Assembly (NCBI RefSeq): GCF_003260125.1
Contig: NZ_QHKO01000008.1
Coordinates: forward strand, 96,410 to 160,409
Reading direction: 5' to 3'
Source of the DNA: Lujinxingia litoralis
GTDB lineage: Bacteria; Myxococcota_A; Bradymonadia; Bradymonadales; Bradymonadaceae
Length of the DNA stretch: 64,000 bases
Shown here: positions 1 through 8,903 of the stretch, piece after piece
Layout of the letters: every line of letters begins with the position of its first letter
Numbering within the stretch: position 1 is the first letter of the stretch
Program-made: the position numbers and the translations under genes
The notes under the pieces: model-generated
Databases searched by the model: none
What the model was told of the DNA's origin: nothing
What the model saw: only the letters and a program-made list of their open reading frames with translations

Positions 1-933
1 TACGCTGCTCTGGGTGGTGCGGTAGGTGGCGGGGCCCGAGCTCACCTGGGCGCCGGTGGCGCTGTAGGTGCCCGGGGCCAGGTCGCTCAGCGTGCTGGCG
101 CCGGTGAAGGTGGAGGTGCTGCCGTTCGGAGCGGTGAGGGTGATCAGGGGGCTGAGGCCGGCGGGGAGCCCTTCGGTGACCACCTCCAGCTCGCCGGGAA
201 GGGCGGCGAAGCTCAGGGTCACCTCGGAGGCGGAGCTACCGACCTCAATGCTCAGCGGCTGGGCCTGGTAGATCACGCCATCTTCCTCAATCTGGGCAGC
301 GCTCAGCGTGTAGGTGCCGGGGAGCAGATCGTTTAGCGTGTGGGCGCCGGTGAAGGTGAAGCTGCTGTTCTGGCCGGTGAGAGTGATCACTGGGATGAGC
401 TCCGTGGGGAGCCCTTCGATGAGCACGTTGAGACTCGCCAGGACCATCTCGTAGCTGATCGTGACCTCGGTGGTCTGGTCGGCCTCCACGGTCAGCTGCT
501 GAGCGTCGGCTTCATAGGTGGTCAGGTTGAGGGTGAAGGGGGGGGCGATAAGCTCATAGTCGCCCGGCTCCAGGGCATCGACCTGGCCGCCTTCTGTCAC
601 GACGATGTCGCCCAGAGCGCCACTGAGGGTCAGCGCCGGCCAGGCGCCATCGGGGAGCCCTTCGACGGTTACCCGGAGCGCGCCCGGGAGGGGATCGGCG
701 TCGGGGATGTCAGTGTCCGCATCGGGCTCGTCGGCGTCGGCGTCGGCATCGGGCTCGTCGGCGTCGGGCTTGTCGGCGTCGGCATCGGGCTCGTCAGCGT
801 CTCCGGCGTCGCTCAGATCGGTGTCTGAAAGTCCGGCGTCGGGGTTTCGTCGGGCGTTGGGTTCATCGTCGCCACACCCGCTGGCGAGGGTCGCCAGCAA
901 TGCGAGCGCGGCGAGGGATCGGTGTATGAACAT
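1..933 (-). CDS. Asp-rich-linker lipoprotein with repeated Ig-like/carboxypeptidase-regulatory-like domains (3' end outside window)
   Basis: The reading frame is open from ATG at 933 to the left edge (311 codons), so the C-terminus is missing. The N-terminus is a lipoprotein signal: a basic start, a hydrophobic run, and lipobox LASGC with Cys20. Residues about 31-81 are a low-complexity Asp/Ala/Pro/Glu linker made of repeated DADEPDAD-type units, probably a stalk holding the protein away from the membrane. After it come at least three related units of about 75 residues, each with a GLP-x(5-7)-P-x-(I/L)-TL stretch and an L-x-PG-x-Y turn, probably beta-sandwich modules. The same GLP...PG-x-Y module occurs in the neighbouring gene at 1267-3924. 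It is likely a surface lipoprotein; the function is unknown. An SD-like GAGG lies just upstream of the start. Confidence 0.8.
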   Translation of the reverse strand, partial: MFIHRSLAALALLATLASGCGDDEPNARRNPDAGLSDTDLSDAGDADEPDADADKPDADEPDADADADEPDADTDIPDADPLPGALRVTVEGLPDGAWPALTLSGALGDIVVTEGGQVDALEPGDYELIAPPFTLNLTTYEADAQQLTVEADQTTEVTISYEMVLASLNVLIEGLPTELIPVITLTGQNSSFTFTGAHTLNDLLPGTYTLSAAQIEEDGVIYQAQPLSIEVGSSASEVTLSFAALPGELEVVTEGLPAGLSPLITLTAPNGSTSTFTGASTLSDLAPGTYSATGAQVSSGPATYRTTQSSV

Positions 934-1266
934 GGAAACTCCTCAAGTGGGGCAAAGAGCGCTACGCGGGGGCGAAGGCCAGTGCAGTGCCGGCGCCGGT
1001 CGTGCGCGTCTATGAGTGGATTGCTGAGATCTGCATTCCTAGCAGGAAGGGGGGGGAGTTCCCAAATGATGAAGGCTCAAATCGCCCTGAATTTTGTCCT
1101 GAATGGGCTGAAAAGCGCCTGATATTTATGAAATTCACCCCTATGGGGTAGGTGTTTCGAGCCCCGAACGCCGGCGTCTGACCGGAGGCCTGGCCAGAGC
1201 GCGAAAAGCCCCCTTAAGCGCGAATGGGCTTAAGGGGGCTTCACAGGGGGCTAAATGTGAGAGGCG
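934..1266. other. Intergenic region between two lipoprotein genes
   Basis: This gap of about 330 bp holds the upstream region of the lipoprotein starting at 933 and the terminator of the gene ending at 1267. I see no convincing reading frame in it. An AT-richer patch around 1080-1140 may contain the promoter of the left-hand gene, but I cannot assign -35/-10 boxes. Confidence 0.5.
1206..1241 (-). terminator. Intrinsic-type terminator hairpin
   Basis: A perfect 14-bp inverted repeat (arms 1206-1219 and 1228-1241, AAGCCCCCTTAAGC / GCTTAAGGGGGCTT) with an 8-nt loop lies 26 bp past the stop of the reverse-strand gene ending at 1267. The T-tract on the reverse strand is short (CTTTTCGC). Confidence 0.75.
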
Positions 1267-3924
1267 TTAACGCCAGCGCAGGTTGTCGATGACCAGCTGC
1301 GCGCTGCCTCCCGGGTTGCGGAGCTCCAGGTCAAAGGCGCCGCTGACGCCCAGATCACGAAGCTCCAGCGTGTGCACCGTGGCGTCGGCGCCGGAGACCT
1401 CACCGAAGGGCTGGGTCTGACCGACGAGCTCGCCATTGATGTAGACCTCCAGGGTGCGCGCGGTGCCGCTGGTAAAGGCTTTGCGCACGTCGAGCAGAAG
1501 CGTGTCGACGCCGCCCGGAATACCGGTCGCGCCCAGCGAGCCGTTGAACTGCAGGAGGATGCCCTTGCCCTCGATGGGGAAGGTCGTCTCGTTGCGCGCG
1601 TTGCTGTAGCTCCAGGTCACGCCCTGATTCCCGACGAAGGAGCCGCCGCTGTAGCTGGAGCCTATGAGGTTGTGGGCTTCGAAGTCTTCGGAGCCGCCCG
1701 CGCCCTGAGCCTCCCAGGCTCCGGCGGTGCAGAAGGCGCCGTCGGGACGCGTCTGAGCGCGCTGATCCAGCGTTAAGGGTTGGCCGGCGGCGTTGAGGCA
1801 GGCGCTGGCCGGCAGGCTCAGCGCGGCGATGAAGGCCGGGGCAACCGCAGCGGTAGGGCTGAACCCGCCGTTGTCGGCCAACCCGAGTACCGGCAAGGGA
1901 AGGGCGACACCGGTGCTCAGGGTGTCGGTGGGCGCGGCGGTGAAGGCGCCCGTGGAGGTGCGCCCGATGTAGTTGTAGCCCGACGAGCTGACCGGGTTGG
2001 GCCCGCCTGTGGTGGCGATGGAGAGCTCATTGAGGTCGTTGCCGGTGGGCGAGTTGCCGGCGAGGATCGTGGCGAGCAGGTCCACCGAGGTGGCGCTGTC
2101 GCCGTAGCTTGCAAGGCCGGCGCCTTCGGCAGCGCGGTTCCGGGTGATCGTCACAAAACTCAGCGTGGCCGCCCCGTCAAACTGGTAGTAGGCGCCACCG
2201 CGTTGCGCGGCGCTGTTGCCATCAAAGGTTGTGTTGACCACGGTGGCAGCGCAGGCCGAGCGCACGCCGCCGCCGTGAGCGCCAGCCTGGTTCTCGGTGA
2301 AGAGGGCGCGCTCAAGGGTTAAGGCCTGGCAGCCGCCACTGTTGGCAAAGAGCGCGCCCCCGTCATTCCCGGCGCTGTTGCCTTCGAAGAGCGCGTCTTC
2401 GAGTTCCAGCGAGGCGTCGGCATAGAGGGCGCCGCCGTGTCCGGTGGCGCTGTTACGCAAAAAGCGCACATCGATCGCCACCGCCGTGGCCTGGGAGACG
2501 GCCAGCGCCAGCGCGCCGCCGCGAGCGGCGCTGTTGTCTTCAAAACTCACGCTCAGGAGCGACACCGGGCTCTGGGCTCGAATGGCGCCGCCCTCGTCAT
2601 CGGCCGCGCCATGGCTGAGCGTCATATCCTGAAAGGACACCTCGTCGGGGGCGTTGATCTCAAAGAGTCCCGCGCTGCCGTCTCCGCGAAGTACTGTCTG
2701 GCCGATGCCCCTACCCTCCAGGGTGAGGGCCCGGTCGATGAGCAGGGCGGGAGCGCCCAGGGTGAGTGTTCCCACCCCCGGAGCAAAGGAGACGGTGCTG
2801 CCGGCGTTAACCGCCCCGACGATGGCGCGCAGTGAGCCCGGGGCTCCGTCGACCGCAGTGCGTACCAGGGTGGGGAGGTAGGCGTGGATGCTAAACGACG
2901 TGGTCTGCTCGCTGGCGACCTGCACATCCTGCTCCAGCCCCTCAAACTCCAGGGGGTTGCCCCAGGTGTCGACCGGCGCGCTGCCGGCCAGACGCACGCG
3001 GTAGTTGCCCGGCGCCAACTCCACGGTGGCGCCTCCAGGGCCGTTGGTAGAGAACTCCCCGGCGTTTTGGCCCAGGGCGTCGACGACCTTAAAGCTGGCG
3101 GCGTTGCCCGCGGGAAGACCGAAGCTCAGTGCCAGAGTCCCTTCGGCCGCGATGTAGTCGGCCTGGGCGACGGCCCCGGCGTCGGCGCTGACGCTCACAT
3201 CCACGGCGTCGGCGCGGTAGATGGCCGGGGTGACCGCCACATCTGCGAAGCTCACGCGGTAGTCGCCCGGGTCGAGATCCGGCAGGGCGATGGGGCCGGT
3301 AACCGCCTGCTCAAAGCCCCCCGGGCCCGTGACAGTGGCGGCAAAGCTCTGGCCGGCCGGGAGTCCACGGGCACTCAACGAAAGCTGCCCCAGGGGGATG
3401 GCCTCACAGGTGAGTTCCACCTGGACCTGGGCATCAGAGCTCTGAGGATCGTTGCTGCTTACGGAGATCAGGTAGGTAAAGAAGCCCGCCCGGGTGCATT
3501 CGGCCGTCACGGCCAGCGCGCTGGCCTGTCCCGGGGCGATTTCGGCGTGGGCCGGGGTGACCTCCAGGGCCGGATTGGAGGTGCTCACCTGGAGTGCCAG
3601 GGGCTGATCGCCGCTGTTGGCCACATCAAGTTCGGCCGTCACCACTTCGTCGACCATCGCGCTGAGGCTCAGGTCATCGCCCAGCTCCAGAATGGGGCCG
3701 ATGGCAATGTCGGCGTCGGCGTCGGGATCGTCGGCATCGGAGGGATCGACATCGGGATCGCCGGCGTCGGATGCATCGACGTCAGGTATCTCGGTATCGG
3801 TGACGATGGGATCGCCGGTGTCTTCATCCTGAAGCAGTGGTGTGCCATCGCCTGCACATCCCACCGCGATCACTGCCAGAAGTCCCGCGACTGCCCCTAG
3901 GCTCTTGCTCTTGACCCGCTTCAT
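1267..3924 (-). CDS. Large surface lipoprotein with right-handed beta-helix repeats
   Basis: This 885-residue protein begins with a basic, hydrophobic signal ending in lipobox IAVGC (Cys23), so it should be lipidated. Residues about 37-72 are an Asp/Pro/Ala-rich linker. Residues about 75-175 resemble a choice-of-anchor-D/ASPM-like Ig fold (VANSGDQPL, SSNDP). Two or more GLPAG...PG-x-Y beta modules follow, shared with the gene at 1-933. Residues about 390-660 carry stacked GG(A/G)-(I/L/V) turns with N-x-A repeats (GGAIRAQ, GGALYAD, GGALFAN, GGGVRSA), typical of pectate-lyase-like or Pmp-type beta-helices. The C-terminal 110 residues (SYSGGSFVGNQGVTWSYS) resemble accessory beta domains of secreted nucleases and adhesins. 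It is probably an adhesin or surface-binding protein; no catalytic site is visible. Confidence 0.85.
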   Translation of the reverse strand: MKRVKSKSLGAVAGLLAVIAVGCAGDGTPLLQDEDTGDPIVTDTEIPDVDASDAGDPDVDPSDADDPDADADIAIGPILELGDDLSLSAMVDEVVTAELDVANSGDQPLALQVSTSNPALEVTPAHAEIAPGQASALAVTAECTRAGFFTYLISVSSNDPQSSDAQVQVELTCEAIPLGQLSLSARGLPAGQSFAATVTGPGGFEQAVTGPIALPDLDPGDYRVSFADVAVTPAIYRADAVDVSVSADAGAVAQADYIAAEGTLALSFGLPAGNAASFKVVDALGQNAGEFSTNGPGGATVELAPGNYRVRLAGSAPVDTWGNPLEFEGLEQDVQVASEQTTSFSIHAYLPTLVRTAVDGAPGSLRAIVGAVNAGSTVSFAPGVGTLTLGAPALLIDRALTLEGRGIGQTVLRGDGSAGLFEINAPDEVSFQDMTLSHGAADDEGGAIRAQSPVSLLSVSFEDNSAARGGALALAVSQATAVAIDVRFLRNSATGHGGALYADASLELEDALFEGNSAGNDGGALFANSGGCQALTLERALFTENQAGAHGGGVRSACAATVVNTTFDGNSAAQRGGAYYQFDGAATLSFVTITRNRAAEGAGLASYGDSATSVDLLATILAGNSPTGNDLNELSIATTGGPNPVSSSGYNYIGRTSTGAFTAAPTDTLSTGVALPLPVLGLADNGGFSPTAAVAPAFIAALSLPASACLNAAGQPLTLDQRAQTRPDGAFCTAGAWEAQGAGGSEDFEAHNLIGSSYSGGSFVGNQGVTWSYSNARNETTFPIEGKGILLQFNGSLGATGIPGGVDTLLLDVRKAFTSGTARTLEVYINGELVGQTQPFGEVSGADATVHTLELRDLGVSGAFDLELRNPGGSAQLVIDNLRWR

Positions 3925-4076
3925 CCCTCTTGCTCCGCACCTGTGGCGTCTGCGACGCCGTCAAATGACCACTCCAACGTGGCCCCTCTCTAGCAGGCAC
4001 ACGGCGTGCTGCCAAATCTTGCGTTCGCTCGGGGCGCCGGCCGGGGCCAGAGCGGCTCAGGAGGCGGCGCAACAAC

Positions 4077-4110
4077 AAAGAGCCCGGCCGCATAAGCGGC
4101 CGGGCTCTTT
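4077..4110 (-). terminator. Intrinsic terminator hairpin
   Basis: A perfect 14-bp inverted repeat (4077-4090 and 4097-4110; AAAGAGCCCGGCCG / CGGCCGGGCTCTTT) with loop CATAAG lies 29 bp past the stop of the reverse-strand gene ending at 4139. The reverse strand ends the stem with CTTT. It separates the LVIVD gene from the beta-helix lipoprotein gene. Confidence 0.75.
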
Positions 4111-4138
4111 AGGGGGATGCGAGGTCAGCCCCCGGTGT

Positions 4139-6121
4139 TTAGCGGCCTACCTTCATGTTAGAGGCTCGCACCACCGTGAGGTAACCGCGCATCTGCGCGG
4201 CGAGCTCCCGGAGGTCGGCGTCACGCTGGTAGAGGGGGGCCAGGTCGAAGGTTTGGACCTCGTTTGGCGAGAGCGCAAAGAGGTCGAAGTCGCTTACGAC
4301 CAGGTCTTTCACCCCGTGAATTTGCCAGGTGGCCGCGAGCTGAGGCGCCACCGGGTCGGCCAGGTCAAAGACCTGGACCCCCTGAAACTCGTCGGCCACG
4401 AAGAGGCGCTCACCCAGCACCGCCAGCCCGCGCGGCCGATGCACATTCACCGTGGTGCGCAGCACCGGGCGGTGGGGCTGACTTAAGTCAATGACCTCCA
4501 GCCGGGAGTTACAGCGACTGCGGGGCTGATCGACGATGATCGTGCGGTAGGCCACGGTGCCCTGCACCACCACCGGGTCGCGGTTCACCGGGCAGAACTG
4601 GCGGAACTCTCCCAGCAGGCGAGGCGACAGGGGGTTGGCCACCGAGGCGGTCATCACTGCGTCGCGACCGGCGACCATCAGCAGGCTGTCGTGGCGCTGA
4701 AGCGCCTCGGGGCCGTTATCCAGCTTGATGATATGACGCAGACGAGGGGAGCGGGGGTTGGCGATGTCAAAGGTGGTGAGCCAGCCCTGGGCCTGGTTGT
4801 GGGTGGCGCTGAGCACGTAGAGCGCATTTCCATGGCGCATCATCTGGCTGAGCGAGCCCGCACCGCCGGCGCCCCCCTGAGGCATGGGGCCGGCCAGATC
4901 GTCCATCGCCTGGGCTTGCGCGGCACGGGGCGCCGGGGCTGCCGCCCGCGGCGCCGCTGCTCGCTCGCGGCTACGCCGCATCGGTTCCGCGGCCTCCATC
5001 GACGGGGCTCGATCCATGACACCGCCGCCGCCTCGCCCAAAGCCCATGATCTCCGCGTCGATCTCCACCGGCATTCCGGTCCGTGGCGAGAGGGTCGGCT
5101 GGCCGCCGATGGCCTGGCGTTCGCAGATCCCGATCTCGGGCTGCGCCTTGGCTTTGGTCACGTAGCAGGAGCCGTCGGGGCGACACGCCACCCCCGGGTG
5201 GGAAGACACCGTGGGCGGCTGGCCGCACTGGCTAAAGCGCAGCTTGCCCTGACGCATCAGGCGATACTGCTCAAAGTTCGGCGGGGTGGCGGGGATCGCA
5301 CTCAGGTAGGCCACCGTCGCACTGGCCAGGGGCAGCGCGCCGACCAGCCGCTGCACCTCCCGGGGGTTCTCCCGGTCGGAGATATCGAGCACCACCAGGT
5401 CGCGGGCGCCGCCCACTTCCCCGGCGTCTTCGATCACCGCGTGGTTGGCGTCGAGCACAAAGAAGTCTTTGCTCCCGCTGTGCCCCGAGCTGCCTTCGAC
5501 CTCGTAGGCATAACGCTGGGCGATGCTCAACGAGACCAGCCCCTCTTCTTCGGTGGTCAGGAAAAGGCGCTTGTTCTGACGATCGACAAAGATGCGCTCG
5601 AACTGCCCGCGCACCCGGGCCGGCTCGGCCGAGACGTTGGGCGCGAGCGCCGCCACCTGGGCCGCACTCAGCTCGATCGGACGGTCCTCAAAACTCACCG
5701 GGTTGCGCCGCACATAGCGGGCGGCCTCGGGCGTGTCGCGCAGGTCATGGCCCCGCGCTACCAGCCAGGCCTGATACTGAGCTTCCAGCTGGGGAACGTG
5801 CTGCGGATGGGCTCCCAACCACTCGGCAGCCAGCGGCTGCACGCAGCTGTAGTACTCCTCAAAAGCCACCTGCACCGAGCGCGCCGCCTCGGTGGGCACC
5901 TCGCAGATAAATTGCGCCTGGGCCGGGGGCGCGGGCGGTACCGGCATTGGCATCGGCCGGGTCGGCGCCACGGGCGTGGGCGGCGGGGTCGGGCGAGGCG
6001 GCCGACGGGCTTCCACCGGGCTGACCAGGAGCAGGCAAAGTGCCATGGCGCCGCTGGCCGCCAGGCCCAGCGCGGCGCCACGGGCGCGGACTCGTCGATG
6101 AAGAGCAGGGGAAAACGTCAT
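4139..6121 (-). CDS. Secreted LVIVD-repeat beta-propeller protein
   Basis: A 660-residue exported protein. I start it at ATG 6121 (MTFSPALHRR), preceded by GAGG, because longer in-frame starts would lie in the terminator of the next gene. The signal peptide is about residues 1-37 (ALGLAASGAMALCLLLVSPVEA), followed by a Pro-rich segment (RRPPRPTPPPTP). The body contains several LVIVD-type blades: LVVLDISDRENPREV, LTTFDIANPRSPRL, LEVIDLSQPHRPVL and VQVFDLADPVAPQL. Each has a hydrophobic strand, then D-(I/L)-(S/A)-(D/N/Q)-P. A low-complexity Arg/Ala/Pro stretch (about residues 370-400) interrupts the propeller. Such proteins are usually secreted or surface scaffolds; no enzyme motif is seen. Confidence 0.85.
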   Translation of the reverse strand: MTFSPALHRRVRARGAALGLAASGAMALCLLLVSPVEARRPPRPTPPPTPVAPTRPMPMPVPPAPPAQAQFICEVPTEAARSVQVAFEEYYSCVQPLAAEWLGAHPQHVPQLEAQYQAWLVARGHDLRDTPEAARYVRRNPVSFEDRPIELSAAQVAALAPNVSAEPARVRGQFERIFVDRQNKRLFLTTEEEGLVSLSIAQRYAYEVEGSSGHSGSKDFFVLDANHAVIEDAGEVGGARDLVVLDISDRENPREVQRLVGALPLASATVAYLSAIPATPPNFEQYRLMRQGKLRFSQCGQPPTVSSHPGVACRPDGSCYVTKAKAQPEIGICERQAIGGQPTLSPRTGMPVEIDAEIMGFGRGGGGVMDRAPSMEAAEPMRRSRERAAAPRAAAPAPRAAQAQAMDDLAGPMPQGGAGGAGSLSQMMRHGNALYVLSATHNQAQGWLTTFDIANPRSPRLRHIIKLDNGPEALQRHDSLLMVAGRDAVMTASVANPLSPRLLGEFRQFCPVNRDPVVVQGTVAYRTIIVDQPRSRCNSRLEVIDLSQPHRPVLRTTVNVHRPRGLAVLGERLFVADEFQGVQVFDLADPVAPQLAATWQIHGVKDLVVSDFDLFALSPNEVQTFDLAPLYQRDADLRELAAQMRGYLTVVRASNMKVGR

Positions 6122-6203
6122 GAGCAACCTCGTTGGATAAGCGCCGAAATCAGACGCGGGATGAGCAACACCCCTTTCAACGGAGGTGGTCAGCGTTGGA
6201 TCT

Positions 6204-6250
6204 AAAGTTTTTAAAAAACAAAGGCCCGACCGCTTAAAGGCGGTCGGGCC
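6204..6250 (-). terminator. Strong rho-independent terminator
   Basis: An 11-bp perfect GC-rich stem (GGCCCGACCGC, 6223-6233; GCGGTCGGGCC, 6240-6250) with loop TTAAAG is followed on the reverse strand by TTTGTTTTTTAAAAACTTT. It serves the gene ending at 6306 and insulates the next reverse gene starting at 6121. Confidence 0.88.
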
Positions 6251-6305
6251 CTGGGCCGGGTCCCTGGAAGGAACCCGCGCATATCTCCTGCTGGACGCGG
6301 TGGCC

Positions 6306-7436
6306 TCAGCGTTGCGGCGTGCTCGCCGAGCCATACCAACGCTTGCCTTCGCCGAAGCTGGTGATCAGCTCGGCCTGGCCCGTGGACGAGTTGAGCTCCA
6401 GAAGATCGCCAGAGCTGGTGATGCCAAAGAGCTTGCCCCAGCCGGCGGTCAGCCCGTAGACCCCGCGGTAGAGGTTGCCGCTGGCGTCGCTGGTCGGTCC
6501 CAGATTGGTGGCCGCCCCGGTGCTGCGGTCGATCTCGATGAGGTGATCGATGCCTTCCTCATGCTTGGAGGTCATGTAGAAGGTGTTCTGCTTGTTCACC
6601 ACGCAATCCCCGCTGGAGTAGTACTCGGTGTCGCCGGTGACCGTGATCTGCTCGGGATAGAGCCGCAGGTTACGGAACTCCCGCTCATCAAAGCCATGCT
6701 CCTGGATGATGGCCTCGACCTCCGCCAGATCAAACTTCAAGAAGTGGTTCTCGGCGGTGACATAGGCCGTGCCAAAGCCGTCGATGGCCAACCCGTTGGC
6801 GTCGCCCACATCGCCCAGCCAGGCCACTTTGATCCAGACGTTCTCCGCATCATAAAATGCGTAAAGATCGTTGCGGGTCACCCCGAAGAGTACGCCCATC
6901 GGGTGCGTGTCGATGTCGAGCAGACGCACCAGCTCCATGTCCCAGTCGACCAGGTCCGATTCGCGGTTGGCCGTGCCTTCAAAGGGATTGATCGAGTAGA
7001 GACCATCATTGGTATGAGCGTAGAAGGTGCAGCTCACACCTTCATCGATCAGGGTGTTGCAGTTGTTGTCTTTGCCGTCGCAGATTTCCGGCGCGCCCGG
7101 GTAGGTGTTGTGATCGTTGTCGTCGCAATCCATCCCACCACAGGCGTAGCTGAGCTCACCGTCGTTGTCGGAGTCGCAGCTCGGGTCAAAGGTGTCTTCA
7201 TCTTCCACGTCCGGCTCGGGATCTTCGACGTCCTGCCGATCCACGTCTGCATCGTCCCCGACGTCGTTTTCATCGATCGTGGTGCGCGGCACACACGCAT
7301 TGGCCTGCTGATCGAGCAGCTCGTCGGCGCCGCACTGAAGTACCTCGCTAGAGGTGCTGTCGGAGCCGCAGGCGGCCAGCAACGAGATGGTTAGGAGCAG
7401 GAGGGCGAAGATGGGGGCCAGGGGGGCTCGCTTCAT
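6306..7436 (-). CDS. Lipoprotein with MopE-like metal-binding motif and propeller-like C-terminus
   Basis: A 376-residue protein with signal MKRAPLAPIFALLLLTISLLAAC; lipobox LLAAC predicts lipidation at Cys23. An Asp/Glu-rich stretch (about 50-80) is followed by the Cys/Asp motif CDSDNDGE...CDDNDHNTYPGAPE...CDGKDNNCN, about residues 85-135. This matches the MopE/PF11617 putative metal-binding motif common in myxobacterial surface proteins. The C-terminal 230 residues have repeated beta stretches (LFGVTRNDLYAFYD, GYGKA-like turns, LFGITSSGDLLELNS) and read as a small beta-propeller similar to DUF6923 or NHL-like folds. It is a probable surface protein; the ligand could be Ca or Cu, but neither can be decided here. 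Confidence 0.85.
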   Translation of the reverse strand: MKRAPLAPIFALLLLTISLLAACGSDSTSSEVLQCGADELLDQQANACVPRTTIDENDVGDDADVDRQDVEDPEPDVEDEDTFDPSCDSDNDGELSYACGGMDCDDNDHNTYPGAPEICDGKDNNCNTLIDEGVSCTFYAHTNDGLYSINPFEGTANRESDLVDWDMELVRLLDIDTHPMGVLFGVTRNDLYAFYDAENVWIKVAWLGDVGDANGLAIDGFGTAYVTAENHFLKFDLAEVEAIIQEHGFDEREFRNLRLYPEQITVTGDTEYYSSGDCVVNKQNTFYMTSKHEEGIDHLIEIDRSTGAATNLGPTSDASGNLYRGVYGLTAGWGKLFGITSSGDLLELNSSTGQAELITSFGEGKRWYGSASTPQR

Positions 7437-8040
7437 CGGTGGGGCCTCAGAGTGGTGTACGTCGCGACCGGAAAATGGCCGGGGGCTCTGAGCGCGGAAG
7501 CTAGCAGGTGATGTAGGGAAATGAAAGCGTTGGCGCGATTTTGTCTGCAGGCGTCACGTCATTGTCACAGCCTTCGGGAGGCCCCGGGGGCTCGGCTCGC
7601 CAGGAGGTCCTTCCTTTCGACCTTGTCTGCGCTTGGCTCACGGTGGCAGGCGCTCCCCCAAAAGTACCATGGCGCGCGCGGAGGATGGTCGATACCTGCC
7701 TCCCCGGACACGCTCGCCGGGGCACCAGGCAAGTGGGCGAAATGCGCCCCGAGAGCGGGCTACGAGAGTGCAGTCTCGGTGTTTAGGTTTGGGGTCTGGA
7801 ATGGGTCGCTTCGCGGGCTCTCCTGGTGCTCACCGAACACGCTCATCTCCGGGCCACGCAGGGCCCTGAGACCCTGGCCGCCTTACGCGCTGCGGTCACT
7901 GATACGGCGCAAGGCGCGGAGAACTCGTACCAACGATCGTCTTTATGGGGGGCGTCACCCGGTGAGACAGGCTTCGGGGGGCGTCGTGTTTCCGCCTTCG
8001 TGCGCGGGCGTGCCGCGCTACCATTGAGGATGGAGATCGC
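7437..8040. other. 604-bp region without a convincing gene
   Basis: This region lies between divergent genes (reverse start 7436, forward start 8041), so it should hold both promoters. Several overlapping frames of 70-170 codons are open on both strands, but they are Arg/Pro/Ser-rich, have no signal, fold or family resemblance, and lie in GC-rich DNA where chance frames are common. It may be a decayed gene. I see no RNA or repeat. Confidence 0.45.
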
Positions 8041-8814
8041 ATGGGTGTCTGTCTGGATCGTCTCGCTATGTGCTGCCGACAGGGCGCCGCCCTGGCCTGC
8101 CTCGCCATGCTGGTGGTGGCCTGCTCGGCAACGTCAACCTCCTCACAGGCTGCCCCGGCTCCCGAGGTGGAGCTATCGGAGGGGCTACACGGGCCTGTGG
8201 AGCGTCGAGCCCTCGGGCACGGCCCCACTCCCGACGAGGCGCCCGGCCAGCAGGCCCCTCAGCCTCCATCAAATCCCCGGCACTCCCCCCGGCCCATCGC
8301 CTACGAAGTGGCCATCCCCATGGAGGCCCAACGCCTCTTCGAGGCCACCTGGTATAACGAAAGCCCCGATCTCACCCGCGCTAAAGCACAGTACGGTGAC
8401 TTCGCGCGCCTGGCCTTCGATGTGATTTTCGGCCCCATCGGCCCCTACAACGAGGCGCTCCTCTACATCTTTGAACCCGAACGCTCCGAGGGCTTTCGTA
8501 CCTTCATCCTCGGCCAGGGGCCCCGCGGCTGGGAAGGGCATTACGTGGCGCGCCTGGGCCCCTGGCCCTCCTCCGAAATGCTGGCCGTCATCTTCGAAAA
8601 GGTCGGAGAAGCGCACCTGCCCGCCCCCATCCTCACCGCCACCTACCTCCATGACGACGTGCCCGAACGTCGCTCCCCGGAATTTCCCTACACCAGCGTG
8701 GTGGTCTGGGACGGTGCTTCCTTTGTGATCGATGAGGCCCTGGAGGCGCGCCTGCGCGGACGCTACGAAGCCGGGCCCATCCGAGAAGGACTTCGAGATA
8801 CACCCGCAGACTAA
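8041..8814 (+). CDS. Predicted lipoprotein of unknown function
   Basis: A 257-residue protein. The N-terminus MGVCLDRLAMCCRQG leads into a hydrophobic run ending in LVVAC (Cys28), a standard lipobox. ATG 8041 has GGAG 6 nt upstream; an internal ATG at 8068 would also retain the signal. Residues 30-85 are a Pro/Ser-rich spacer. The rest (about 90-250) is a mixed alpha/beta domain (EATWYNESPDL, FDVIFGPIGPYNEALLYIF) that I do not recognise. It is followed after about 90 bp by the barrel-like protein gene at 8904 on the same strand, so the two may be co-expressed. Confidence 0.75.
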   Translation: MGVCLDRLAMCCRQGAALACLAMLVVACSATSTSSQAAPAPEVELSEGLHGPVERRALGHGPTPDEAPGQQAPQPPSNPRHSPRPIAYEVAIPMEAQRLFEATWYNESPDLTRAKAQYGDFARLAFDVIFGPIGPYNEALLYIFEPERSEGFRTFILGQGPRGWEGHYVARLGPWPSSEMLAVIFEKVGEAHLPAPILTATYLHDDVPERRSPEFPYTSVVVWDGASFVIDEALEARLRGRYEAGPIREGLRDTPAD

Positions 8815-8903
8815 CCCTGCTCGCCAGATGCCAGACCCAGGTGCCCGGCCCGGCGACGGGCTCGCAGGCCGCCACTGTTTCGATACCAACTCCGGGGGAA
8901 CCC

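Noticed and set aside
7521..8027. 168-codon forward frame in the 7.4-8.0 kb gap
   Set aside because: Arg/Ser/Pro-rich with no family resemblance and no SD. Overlaps alternative frames of similar length.
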